From assembly GCA_965116345.1 (NCBI GenBank), contig OZ220680.1, positions 1,364,001 to 1,428,000 of the forward strand: a stretch of 64,000 bases of DNA, read 5' to 3'. Positions within the stretch are counted from its first letter, which is position 1. Each line of letters opens with the position of its first letter. Both the position numbers and the translations under genes were made by a program. Below, piece after piece: positions 34,862-43,490 of this stretch. The notes beneath the pieces are model-generated. The model was not told the origin of the DNA. It searched no databases and was given only the letters and a program-made list of their open reading frames with translations. The DNA is from VXYL01 sp965116345. Its GTDB lineage: Bacteria > Pseudomonadota > Gammaproteobacteria > Pseudomonadales > Azotimanducaceae.

Positions 34862-35172
34862 TGGCCATCGAAGTCCCCGTCGAACACGTTCTCTATCTCG
34901 CCGCGGCGTTGTTCCTGCTCGGCCTCATGGGCGTGCTCGTGCGCCGCAACATCATCTTCCTGCTGATGTCGCTGGAGGTGATGATGAACGCCGCCGGCCT
35001 GGCCTTCGTCGCCGCCAGTGCCCGCTGGGGCGAGCCGGACGGGCAGATCATGTTCATGCTGATCCTCGCCCTGGCCGCCGCCGAGGTGGCGGTGGCGCTG
35101 GGCCTGGTGCTGCAATTCTCGCGTCGATTCGAGACCCTCGACATCGACGCAGCCAGCGAACTGAACGGCTAG
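34861..35172 (+). CDS. nuoK: NADH-quinone oxidoreductase subunit K
   Basis: Small membrane subunit of complex I, 103 residues with three helices, homologous to MrpC. The conserved glutamates lie in FLLMSLEVMMNAAGLAFV and LALAAAEVAVALGLVL. The ATG overlaps the nuoJ stop as ATGA. Unlike most nuo operons, 147 bases separate it from nuoL. Confidence 0.95.
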   Translation: MAIEVPVEHVLYLAAALFLLGLMGVLVRRNIIFLLMSLEVMMNAAGLAFVAASARWGEPDGQIMFMLILALAAAEVAVALGLVLQFSRRFETLDIDAASELNG

Positions 35173-35249
35173 GTTAATTGAGCGGGCACAATGTTACGGT
35201 CAGGTTGCATTTCACCGACGGGCGCTGCGAGGCGCTCTGGGACGGCTCC

Positions 35250-35297
35250 CGAAGGGAGACGCACTCGCGAAGGGAGACGCGCTCGCGTACTCGCGAG
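35250..35297. repeat. 18-bp tandem repeat and palindrome between nuoK and nuoL
   Basis: CGAAGGGAGACGC is repeated with an 18-base period (35250-35262 and 35268-35280; the units differ at one base). It is followed by the inverted repeat CTCGCG-TACT-CGCGAG at 35282-35297. The nuoL ribosome site GGAGGG comes just after. Confidence 0.7.
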
Positions 35298-35319
35298 ACG
35301 CGCTAGCGGAGGGTAAGCG

Positions 35320-37158
35320 TTGTCCGACCTGCTCTGGCTCGTTCCCGCGGCACCGCTGGCGGGCTTCCTCGTCCTGTTGGTCACCGAAGGCAGACTTGCC
35401 GACCGCGTGGTCGCTTGGATCGGTGCCGGCTCGGTAGGCGTCGCCGCCTTGGTTTCCCTGTTCGTCGGCTACGAGTTCGTGGCGAGCGGCGAGCCGAGCT
35501 TGAGCGTGACGCTGTGGACATGGATGGCGGTGGGCGACTTCACGCCCTCGATCACGCTCTACCTCGATGCGCTGTCATTGGTGATGACCGGCGTCATCAC
35601 CGGGGTCGGCTTCCTGATCCACGTCTTCGCCACCGGCTACATGTGGAAGGACCACGAGGAACCCGAGGGCTACAGCCGCTTCTTCGCCTACATGAACCTG
35701 TTCGTGTTCGCGATGCTGATGCTGGTGCTCGGCGACAACCTGCTGGTGCTGTTCCTCGGCTGGGAGGGCGTCGGCCTGTGCAGCTACCTGCTGATCGGCT
35801 TCTACCACCGCGACCCGGCCAACGGCTATGCGGCGCGCAAGGCCTTCGTGGTCACGCGGGTGGGCGATACGCTGATGGCGATCGGCCTGTTCCTGCTGTT
35901 CCGCGAACTGAACACGCTCGACATCCAGGCTGCACTGGCCGGCGCCGGCACGCTGGACACGGGCATGGCCACCGCCATCGGTCTGCTGCTGCTCGGCGGC
36001 GCCGTGGGCAAGTCCGCCCAGGTGCCGCTGCAGACCTGGCTGCCAGACGCCATGGCAGGCCCGACGCCGGTCTCCGCGCTGATCCACGCCGCGACCATGG
36101 TGACCGCCGGTGTGTACCTGATCGCGCGCATGAAGGGCGTCTACGAACTCGCGCCCATGGCGCAGTTGGCCGTCGCCCTCGTCGGCCTGGTGACACTCCT
36201 CATCTCGTCGTTCACGGCCTTGGCGCAGACCGACATCAAGCGCATCCTCGCCTACTCGACCATGAGCCAGATCGGCTACATGTTCATGGCGCTGGGGGTC
36301 GGCGCATGGTCGGCGGGCATCTTCCATCTCATGACCCACGCCTTCTTCAAGGCCCTGCTGTTCCTCGCCAGCGGGTCGGTCATCCTGGCGCTGCACCACG
36401 AGCAGGACATATTCAAGATGGGCGGCCTGTGGCGGAAGCTGCCGGTGCCGTTCGCGAGCATGCTGATCGGCTCGGGCGCGTTGGTCGCGCTGCCGTTCAT
36501 CACCTCCGGCTTCTTCAGCAAGGACGCCATCCTGCTCACCGCCTGGGACCACGACACCGGGCGCTGGTTCTGGGCGGGTGGTGTGCTGGCGGCGTTCATG
36601 ACCGCGCTCTACACGACGCGGATGATGGTGGTTGCGTTCTTCGGCGAGACCAAGACCGAGCCCCACGATGCCTCTCGGATCAACATGTGGGGACCGCTCC
36701 TCGTCCTGTGCGTACTGTCGATCGCAGGTGGTTGGCTGGGAATTGGCGTCCTCGACGACCTCCTAGGGGCCATCGGCCACATTCCGCACTCGCACCCCGC
36801 GGCCATCGTCACCGTCGCGGCACCACTCGTCGCCATCGGGCTCGGCTTGCTGATCTTCAGCGGCCGGCTCAACGCGACGCCCCTGGTGAACTCCACCGCA
36901 GGGGATGCCCTCAGGCGCTTCTGGAAGAGCGGCTGGGCGTTCGATTGGATCTATGACCGCGTCTTCGTCTGGCCGTTCATGTGGGTGGCTCGGGTCAACA
37001 AGAGCGACGTCGTCGAATACGTCTACCGAATCACCGTGGCCGTTACCCGTGGCGTTCACCACGTCGGCGCCCTCACCCAGACCGGTCGCCTGCGCTGGTA
37101 CGCAGCCAACATGGCCCTCGGCTTGATCGTCGTGGTCCTGATCGCGGTGGCGCTGTGA
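35320..37158 (+). CDS. nuoL: NADH-quinone oxidoreductase subunit L
   Basis: Antiporter-like membrane subunit of complex I, 612 residues, with the long lateral helix at the C-terminal end. GWEGVGLCSYLLIGFYHRD, in part GWEGVGLCSYLL, the lysine-containing PLQTWLPDAMAGPTPVSALIHAATMV, in part TWLPDAMAGPTPVSALIHA, and TDIKRILAYSTMSQIGYM are conserved. The start is TTG, seven bases after GGAGGG. The stop overlaps the nuoM GTG as GTGA. Confidence 0.95.
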   Translation: MSDLLWLVPAAPLAGFLVLLVTEGRLADRVVAWIGAGSVGVAALVSLFVGYEFVASGEPSLSVTLWTWMAVGDFTPSITLYLDALSLVMTGVITGVGFLIHVFATGYMWKDHEEPEGYSRFFAYMNLFVFAMLMLVLGDNLLVLFLGWEGVGLCSYLLIGFYHRDPANGYAARKAFVVTRVGDTLMAIGLFLLFRELNTLDIQAALAGAGTLDTGMATAIGLLLLGGAVGKSAQVPLQTWLPDAMAGPTPVSALIHAATMVTAGVYLIARMKGVYELAPMAQLAVALVGLVTLLISSFTALAQTDIKRILAYSTMSQIGYMFMALGVGAWSAGIFHLMTHAFFKALLFLASGSVILALHHEQDIFKMGGLWRKLPVPFASMLIGSGALVALPFITSGFFSKDAILLTAWDHDTGRWFWAGGVLAAFMTALYTTRMMVVAFFGETKTEPHDASRINMWGPLLVLCVLSIAGGWLGIGVLDDLLGAIGHIPHSHPAAIVTVAAPLVAIGLGLLIFSGRLNATPLVNSTAGDALRRFWKSGWAFDWIYDRVFVWPFMWVARVNKSDVVEYVYRITVAVTRGVHHVGALTQTGRLRWYAANMALGLIVVVLIAVAL

Positions 37159-38615
37159 TCCTCTGGGTCGTCCTCAATCTGCTCGCCGCCGGTGTCGTGG
37201 CGTGGGCATCGGAACGCGTACTCGGCACCGGTGCGCCCCGCGTGGTCAGCCTGCTGGCCTTCGGCGCGGGTCTGGTCTGGGCGGTGCTGATGTGGCTCGG
37301 CGGACCCGGCGCCGACGGCATCTACGCGGCCATGGACTGGCCGTGGATTCCGCGGTTCGGCATCCACGTCGCTTTCGCCATGGACGGGCTCAGCCTGCTG
37401 CTGGTCGCGCTCACCATGTTCCTCGGCATCGTCGCCGTGGTCTCCTCCTGGGACGAGATCGACTCGGGACATGGCTTCTTCCAGTTCAACATCCTCTGGG
37501 TGATGGCCGGCGTGGTGGGCGTGTTCACGGCCATGGATCTGTTCCTGTTCTTCTTCTTCTGGGAAGTCATGTTGATTCCCATGTACTTCCTGATCGCGAT
37601 CTGGGGGCACGAGGAGAAGGGCTACGCGTCGATGAAGTTCTTCCTGTTCACCCAGATCAGCGGACTGCTCATGCTGGTCGCGATCCTGGCCCTCGTCTTC
37701 GTCCATCACGACACGAGCGGCGAGATCACGTTCAGCTACACGAAGCTGCTCGAGGCCGACATCGATCCCCGTCTCGCGCCCTGGCTGATGCTCGGTTTCT
37801 TCGTCGCCTTCGCCACCAAGCTGCCGTCGGTGCCGGTGCACACCTGGCTGCCGGATGCGCACACCCAGGCGCCGACCGCCGGCAGCGTCATCCTGGCGGG
37901 CATCCTGTTGAAGACCGGCGCCTACGGAATCATCCGCTTCGCCGTGCCGCTGTTCCCGGAGGCCTCCGCCGACTTCGCCGTGTGGGCGATGCTGCTCGGT
38001 ACGGTGAGCATCCTGTACGGCGGGGTGATGGCGTTCAGCCAGTCGGACTTCAAGCGCCTCGTCGCCTACAGCTCCATCGCGCACATGGGTTTCATCCTTC
38101 TCGGTGTGTACGCCTTCAACGAACTCGGCATGCAGGGCGCCATCGTCAACATGGTCGCCCACGGGTTCTCCACCGCCGCGCTGTTCATGATGGCGGGGGC
38201 CCTGCAGCAGCGCCTGCACACCCGTGAGATGTCCCGCATGGGCGGGTTGTGGAAGCACGCGCCGCGCATGGGCGTCATGACACTGTTCTTCGTCGTCGCC
38301 TCGGTGGGCATGCCGGGGCTCGGCAACTTCGTCGGCGAGTTCCTCGCGCTGCTGGGCGCGTTCCAGCAGAACTGGGTGCTCGCGGTAATCGCGACGCTGG
38401 GTATCGTCGTCGCCGCCGTGTACGGCCTGTACCTGATGCAGCGCTCGTTCCAGGGCACGCCCAATCCGGACGTCGCCTCCATGCGCGACTTCGGTTTGCG
38501 GGACATGAGCGTCATGGTCGCCATGATGGCGGGCCTGGTCTGGGTCGGCGTCTATCCGCAGCATGTGCTCGAACTGTCGCGCGCCACCATCGAGACTCTG
38601 GGGATTCTGCCATGA
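37155..38615 (+). CDS. nuoM: NADH-quinone oxidoreductase subunit M
   Basis: Antiporter-like proton-pumping subunit of complex I, 486 residues. FFFFWEVMLIPMYFLIAIWG contains the essential Glu, PVHTWLPDAHTQAPTAGSVI and DFKRLVAYSSIAHMGFI are conserved. The GTG start overlapping the nuoL stop gives a normal N-terminal helix. Its stop overlaps the nuoN ATG. Confidence 0.95.
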   Translation: MILWVVLNLLAAGVVAWASERVLGTGAPRVVSLLAFGAGLVWAVLMWLGGPGADGIYAAMDWPWIPRFGIHVAFAMDGLSLLLVALTMFLGIVAVVSSWDEIDSGHGFFQFNILWVMAGVVGVFTAMDLFLFFFFWEVMLIPMYFLIAIWGHEEKGYASMKFFLFTQISGLLMLVAILALVFVHHDTSGEITFSYTKLLEADIDPRLAPWLMLGFFVAFATKLPSVPVHTWLPDAHTQAPTAGSVILAGILLKTGAYGIIRFAVPLFPEASADFAVWAMLLGTVSILYGGVMAFSQSDFKRLVAYSSIAHMGFILLGVYAFNELGMQGAIVNMVAHGFSTAALFMMAGALQQRLHTREMSRMGGLWKHAPRMGVMTLFFVVASVGMPGLGNFVGEFLALLGAFQQNWVLAVIATLGIVVAAVYGLYLMQRSFQGTPNPDVASMRDFGLRDMSVMVAMMAGLVWVGVYPQHVLELSRATIETLGILP

Positions 38616-40048
38616 GCGTAGCGCAGGTCTGGGCGCTGATGCCCTATCTGGTGCTTGCGGGCGGCATCGTCTTGCTGCTGCTCGCGGTCGCCTGGCTGCA
38701 GTCGCGGCTGGTGGCGTTCATCGGTTCGATCGTGGTCCTCGCCGTGCCCCTCGGCTTTCTCCCCACGGCGCTTCAAGGCGGAACGCAGATCATCGACACC
38801 GTGCTGGAGGTCGACGGCTACGCGCTGTTCTTCTTCGCCCTTTTCTCCGTCGCGGCGATCATCACGGCCGTGCTCTCCGAACGCTTCCTCGGAAGCCGCG
38901 CCACGCATCGCCAGGAGTTCTACCTGCTGCTCACCACCGCGGCCCTCGGCGCCGCCGTGACCGCGGGCGCGGCGCACTTCGCGACGTTCCTGCTGGGCAT
39001 TGAAGTGCTGTCCATTTCCCTATACGCGATGATCGCCTACCCCGAAGAGGGTAATGCACCCCTCGAGGCCGCTGCCAAGTATCTCGTCCTCTCGGGGGCG
39101 GCATCGAGCACCATGCTGTTCGGCATGGCGCTCATCTACCTGGCCTCGGGATCGATGTCGTTCGATGGCGCCATGGAGGTCGCGACGGGCGAGCGTGCAA
39201 TCCTCACCCTCGGCCAGGGCATGCTGCTCGCCGGCGTGTTCTTCAAGCTGTCGCTGGTGCCGTTCCACATGTGGACGCCGGACGTCTATCAGGGCGCCCC
39301 GGCACCGGTCACGGGATTCGTCGCCACGGTGTCGAAGGGCGCGGTGTTCGCCGTGCTCCTGCGCTACGCCGTCGACGCCGACCTGCTGGCGTCGCCGACC
39401 GTGGGCATGCTGATCGCGGTGATCGCCGTGCTGTCGATGATCGTCGGCAACGTCCTGGCGCTGCTGCAGACCAGCCTGAAGCGTCTGCTCGCGTATTCCT
39501 CGATCGCCCACCTGGGCTACCTGATGATCGCCCTGGTGGTCGCCGGCACCGCGGCAGGTCGAGCCCTAGGCGTCGAGACCGCCCTCGTCTACATCGTCGG
39601 CTACGTTCTGATGACACTCGTCGCCTTCGGCGTGATCACGGTACTGTCGGGGGATGATGAGGAAGCGGACGACCTCGCCGGCTACGACGGACTCCTCTGG
39701 CGCCGCCCGGTGCTCGGTGCGGTGCTGGGCGCCGCCGCGCTGTCACTCGCCGGCATCCCCCTGACGGTCGGCTTCATCGCCAAGTTCTACCTGGTCGCGG
39801 CCGGCGTCGGCAACGCCGCCTGGGGACTTGTCTGGGCCCTCCTCGTGGGCAGCGCCATCGGCATCTACTACTACCTGCGGATCGTCTTCGCGATGACCAA
39901 ACGACCCGATGGGGAACATGCGGACGAGGCGCGCCGACTGCCGTGGGAGGGCGCCGCCACGGTCGTCGTCCTGGGTCTCCTGGTGGTGGCGCTCGGTGTC
40001 TATCCCGCGCCGCTGATCGAGTTCGTCCGCGGGCTTGGGGGTCCGTAG
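38612..40048 (+). CDS. nuoN: NADH-quinone oxidoreductase subunit N
   Basis: Third antiporter-like subunit of complex I, 478 residues. GIEVLSISLYAMIAYPEEGN, in part LGIEVLSISLYAMIAY, PFHMWTPDVYQGAPAPVTGFV and SLKRLLAYSSIAHLGYLMIA, in part LKRLLAYSSIAHLGYL, identify it. The ATG overlaps the nuoM stop. It is the last gene of the operon and is followed by GC-rich hairpins in a 156-base interval. Confidence 0.95.
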   Translation: MSVAQVWALMPYLVLAGGIVLLLLAVAWLQSRLVAFIGSIVVLAVPLGFLPTALQGGTQIIDTVLEVDGYALFFFALFSVAAIITAVLSERFLGSRATHRQEFYLLLTTAALGAAVTAGAAHFATFLLGIEVLSISLYAMIAYPEEGNAPLEAAAKYLVLSGAASSTMLFGMALIYLASGSMSFDGAMEVATGERAILTLGQGMLLAGVFFKLSLVPFHMWTPDVYQGAPAPVTGFVATVSKGAVFAVLLRYAVDADLLASPTVGMLIAVIAVLSMIVGNVLALLQTSLKRLLAYSSIAHLGYLMIALVVAGTAAGRALGVETALVYIVGYVLMTLVAFGVITVLSGDDEEADDLAGYDGLLWRRPVLGAVLGAAALSLAGIPLTVGFIAKFYLVAAGVGNAAWGLVWALLVGSAIGIYYYLRIVFAMTKRPDGEHADEARRLPWEGAATVVVLGLLVVALGVYPAPLIEFVRGLGGP

Positions 40049-40095
40049 CGGTTCTTGCAGACTGGCGCTCAAGAACGCCAGCGAGACTCCGCGTA

Positions 40096-40117
40096 GGGGA
40101 CGCCCTTGTGGCGTCCC
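40096..40117. terminator. Hairpin after the nuo operon
   Basis: GGGACGCC and GGCGTCCC form an 8-bp stem around CTTGT, 48 bases after the nuoN stop. An additional hairpin, CTGGCG-N8-CGCCAG, lies at 40062-40081. No U tract follows, so termination efficiency is uncertain. Confidence 0.5.
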
Positions 40118-40204
40118 GTGCCGGTGGTCGCCGGTCAGCCAACAGGCTACCCTCCATCAGGTGCGCCTCATTCGTAGATCGTCGGCAGCTTCGGGAGAAG
40201 AACC

Positions 40205-41647
40205 ATGTTGCGTCCCAATCGATTCCCCAGGTGGCAACTTGTGCCGGTTGTGGTGTGCATTGCACTCGCCATGAACGCCGGGGCCGCGGACGACTGGAAA
40301 CTCGTCCAAGCGTACCTGGACCTCGACACGGCCTGGCACGCCAAGGACCGCGAGATCGGCAACGCGGACGTCGCCACCGAGGAAAAGGAACGCCTGCGCC
40401 GGGAGGAACGCGGCGAACATCCGGATATCGTGCTGGCAGTCGCGGCAGCCCGCTCGATCGTGCAGGCCGGCGACAAGCGGGCCGTCGAAGCTGCCGAATT
40501 CCTGGTCGAACACCCCATGGGTCTGTCGCCCACCGCACAAGCCGACATCGAGTTCGGCATGGCCGCCCTGGTGGACCTCATCGGTCCCGACTGGTCGGTC
40601 GTCGAGGACTACCGGGATCAGGATGGTGGGCGCTGGTCGCAGCTCCGGTCGTTCTTCTCCACCAAGAGGACCGCGCTCCAGGCGATTGCCGCGGCAGGCG
40701 CCATCGTCGACCTCGAAGGCGAACACGACAACACCGTGCAGGCAGCCGAGTTTCTCATCCGAAACGCCGGATTCGCCCGCGGCGGCAACACCGCACACGT
40801 GGTCAAGGGCATCGAGGCCCTGGCGAACACCGAGGGATACGGCAATTGGCCGCAAACACTGATGCACCTGGACCGGGCGGGGTCCACCGACTTCAATGAC
40901 GAAGTCGAGGCCCTGCTCGACGATCTCGCCGACGTCGCCGAAGACCCCCTCGTCCAGGCGACGGCCCGCTACTACGCCGCATCGAGACTGGCGCGGATGA
41001 TCAACTCCGCGTCCCCCGCGAATCGCGACGCCCACCGCGAACGCGCGCTCGCCCTGACCGAGGGATTGAGCACCGGCATCGAAGACGAGGAGTTCGTCGC
41101 CAAGGTGTCGACGGCGGACGGTCCGGCAAGGCAGACGTTCGGGGATGTGGAACGCGATCTGCTCGCCACGATCCGCTACGCGACCGTTGGCGGGAGGGTT
41201 TCCGACCTTCGCGGACAGCGGCTGGATGGGGCCGAGGAGACCCTCGACGCCTACGGCAACCAGGTCGTGCTGGTGGACTTCTGGGCGACCTGGTGCGGCC
41301 CGTGCATTGCGGGGCTGCCGAAACTGCGCGAACTGGTGGCCGAGTTGCCGCCGGAGGAGTTCGAAGTCCTCAGCATCAGCATCGATCAGGAGCTGGAATC
41401 CGTGACCGACTTCCAGCTCGACGAACCCATGCCGTGGGCACAGTGGCATGTGGGCGTGGGTAGCGAACTGGCGAGAACCTGGCAAGTGCGCGGCATTCCG
41501 ACCTACGTCCTCGTCGACCGTGATGGCCGGATCCTCGCCAAGGGGCATAGCCTCGACGACGACCTGATCGCCATGCTCAAGGATGCCGTCGTGGGTGTGA
41601 CCGAAGAGAGCGAGACCGCGGCGCCGGAAGAGACGGTCGACGCTTGA
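40205..41647 (+). CDS. TlpA/ResA-type thiol oxidoreductase with helical N-terminal domain
   Basis: Exported 480-residue protein. Residues 1-28 form a signal peptide ending ALAMNAGAA. Residues about 30-330 are helical and contain an internal duplication (AVEAAEFLVEHP and TVQAAEFLIRNA, each after an AAARSIV/AAAGAIV helix). Residues about 335-460 are a TlpA-like thioredoxin fold with active site WATWCGPC (Cys364, Cys367) and the cis-proline loop VRGIPTYVLVD. The protein presumably works in the periplasm on protein thiols. The helical domain is unassigned and may bind a partner. Confidence 0.82.
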   Translation: MLRPNRFPRWQLVPVVVCIALAMNAGAADDWKLVQAYLDLDTAWHAKDREIGNADVATEEKERLRREERGEHPDIVLAVAAARSIVQAGDKRAVEAAEFLVEHPMGLSPTAQADIEFGMAALVDLIGPDWSVVEDYRDQDGGRWSQLRSFFSTKRTALQAIAAAGAIVDLEGEHDNTVQAAEFLIRNAGFARGGNTAHVVKGIEALANTEGYGNWPQTLMHLDRAGSTDFNDEVEALLDDLADVAEDPLVQATARYYAASRLARMINSASPANRDAHRERALALTEGLSTGIEDEEFVAKVSTADGPARQTFGDVERDLLATIRYATVGGRVSDLRGQRLDGAEETLDAYGNQVVLVDFWATWCGPCIAGLPKLRELVAELPPEEFEVLSISIDQELESVTDFQLDEPMPWAQWHVGVGSELARTWQVRGIPTYVLVDRDGRILAKGHSLDDDLIAMLKDAVVGVTEESETAAPEETVDA

Positions 41648-41650
41648 CGG

Positions 41651-41693
41651 CGCGCCCTACGGGCGCGTTGGAAGTTTCGCTAGGCGAAACTTC
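41651..41693. terminator. Double hairpin after the TlpA-like gene
   Basis: Two perfect stems follow the stop codon: CGCGCCC-TAC-GGGCGCG (41651-41667) and GAAGTTTCGC-TAG-GCGAAACTTC (41671-41693). The first shares its core with hairpins at 25041, 51670 and 57419. It probably ends both this gene and, from the other side, the TerB-like gene. Confidence 0.6.
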
Positions 41694-41768
41694 GGCGCGC
41701 GCGCAAACCGGACAGCGCATTGCAGGTTTCGATTGCCACACTTCGGCGCAGTGCGGCCGTGGGTGCCG

Positions 41769-42209
41769 TTAGTGGGTCACCATCAGGCCGGCGACATTGG
41801 CGGCGGTGAGATCCAGGGCGTCGGCGACCATGTTGAAGAAGCGCACTTCCCGGCCCGTGACCCGCTCGTCCGCGAGAATCACCTCGGCCAGCGCCTTCGC
41901 GATCATCACGCGGTCGTGGACGTCGATCTTCTTCGCTACCCGGGCGAGATGACGCTCCAGCGGTTCGATGTCGAAGAGGCCGGCGTGCGCCGCCATGCGG
42001 ACGTCCTTGGCGCTGACCTCCTCGCCGGTGTGCTCCTTGACGATCTCGCGGACGGCGTCAACCTCCAAGTGCTTGATGTTGGTATCGGACGCCGTCGCCC
42101 GTGCCAACACGAGAAGCACCGTCTCGTTCACCATGTCGCGGATGTCGTCCGCCGTGGGCTCTGCGCCGCCAAAGAAACTCATAATGTGGCTGAGGCTGGA
42201 GAGGCTCAT
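41769..42209 (-). CDS. TerB-like (tellurite resistance/co-chaperonin domain) protein
   Basis: Soluble helical protein of 146 residues resembling the TerB/DjlA N-terminal fold. ETVLLVLARATASDTNIKHLEVDAVREIV, in part ASDTNIKHLEVDAVREI, and KALAEVILADERVTGREVRFFNMVADAL, in part VILADERVTGREVRFF, match the two half-repeats in which acidic residues bind metal. No ter operon partners are nearby, so tellurite resistance should not be assumed. The gene stands alone between convergent and divergent intergenic spaces. Confidence 0.72.
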   Translation of the reverse strand: MSLSSLSHIMSFFGGAEPTADDIRDMVNETVLLVLARATASDTNIKHLEVDAVREIVKEHTGEEVSAKDVRMAAHAGLFDIEPLERHLARVAKKIDVHDRVMIAKALAEVILADERVTGREVRFFNMVADALDLTAANVAGLMVTH

Positions 42210-42293
42210 CGGGACTTGGCTCCTGTCGCGGTCGTGACACAGGGAAGTGCGGCGAAGAATAGCAGACGCGACCGCTTCGCGGACGCCCCGATG

Positions 42294-43397
42294 CTAAACC
42301 GCGAGCCCCATGGCGTGGCGCCAACCGTGCGCCGGGCGCTTGTGTTCGGCGATGCTCCGTGGCGTGCGGCCTCGCTCGTCCCTCGCGTCCGGGTCGGCGC
42401 CCGCGGCCGCAAGCAGCCGGACGACCGCCATCAGCGCGGCCTTGTCCTTCACGGTTGACCGCAGGGCGGTCGCCAGCGGCGTCTCGCCCGACGCGTCCCG
42501 GGCGTCGACCTCGGCACCGCGGGCGAGCAGCAGTCCGACGATGTCGACGAATCCCGCCTTGGCCGCGCAGTGCAAGGCGGTCTGACCTTTGTGGTTGCGA
42601 ACATCGACGTCCGCACCCGCGTCGATCAGCGTGCGCACGCGTTCGACGTTGCCGCCCCGGTCGCCCCGGGACTGGAAGACGATAGGCGGCCAGCCTCCCT
42701 CGGCATGGTCCGGATCGCAGACGACGCCGTTGGCTTCGAGGAGCGCGACCATGGCAGGGTTGGCGATACCGGACCGAGGCGGCTCCGAGCTCGCTGGGTC
42801 AAGGCCGGCAGCGATCAGCGCGTCGAGAATGTCGACGCGGTCCCGCCAGATGCAGAAGCGAACCAGGTAGTAGCCGTAGGGTCGGGGGTCGGCACCGCGT
42901 TCGAGCAGCAACGAGACGATGTCGGCGTGTCCCGCGGACACCGCGTAGTGCAGCGTCGCTGCACGGACGTTCGGATCGTGCTGCGGCTTCTCGGCCCGAG
43001 CAAGTTCCGGGTCCGCGTCCAGGTAGCCGGCCACGGCTTGCGTTTCGCCGAGGTAGGCCGCCGTGTGGATGTCGACCGTCGCCTTGTGCGCGAGAAGAAG
43101 GTCGGCCACGGCATGGTGCTTCTTGTGGCGCGCCGCACAGTACGGCGAGATGTCGACCAGGAGCGGCGTGAAGTGACAACCGCAGGCGTCGATGTCGGCA
43201 CCGCGTTCGATCAGGTACCCCACGGTCTCGAGGCGGCCTCGGTAGGCCGCTTCCCACAACATCGTCCGACCATGGGATCCCACTCGTTGAAGCCAATCCG
43301 GCTTGTCGTCAAGGATCGCGCACACGGTGTCGAGGTGCCCGCGTCCCGCCGCGGCGACACCGATCTTCAGGAAGTCGCTGGCCTTGCCGGTGAACAC
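42294..43397 (-). CDS. Ankyrin-repeat protein
   Basis: A 367-residue protein made of ankyrin repeats from near the N terminus to the end. The clearest units are GRTMLWEAAYRGRLETVGYL, ATLHYAVSAGHADIVSLLL, QTALHCAAKAGFVDIVGLLL and ETPLATALRSTVKDKAALM. There is no signal peptide, so it is presumably cytoplasmic and binds an unknown protein partner. It is divergent from the PEP-utilising enzyme gene, 93 bases away. The family gives no information on function. Confidence 0.85.
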   Translation of the reverse strand: MFTGKASDFLKIGVAAAGRGHLDTVCAILDDKPDWLQRVGSHGRTMLWEAAYRGRLETVGYLIERGADIDACGCHFTPLLVDISPYCAARHKKHHAVADLLLAHKATVDIHTAAYLGETQAVAGYLDADPELARAEKPQHDPNVRAATLHYAVSAGHADIVSLLLERGADPRPYGYYLVRFCIWRDRVDILDALIAAGLDPASSEPPRSGIANPAMVALLEANGVVCDPDHAEGGWPPIVFQSRGDRGGNVERVRTLIDAGADVDVRNHKGQTALHCAAKAGFVDIVGLLLARGAEVDARDASGETPLATALRSTVKDKAALMAVVRLLAAAGADPDARDERGRTPRSIAEHKRPAHGWRHAMGLAV

Positions 43398-43490
43398 GTG
43401 CAGCTCCGGTCCCCAAGCTCAACAGGCGAAAGTCTACCAGCCGCTTACCGCGTAGAATGGCCCCGCCGCCTCTGCGATCGCCCGTACACC

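Noticed and set aside
40051..40081. Possible H-type pseudoknot after nuoN (GTTCTTG/CAAGAAC with CTGGC/GCCAG)
   Set aside because: The third loop would be zero bases long across a 7-bp stem, which is sterically impossible; the two stems are at best mutually exclusive hairpins.
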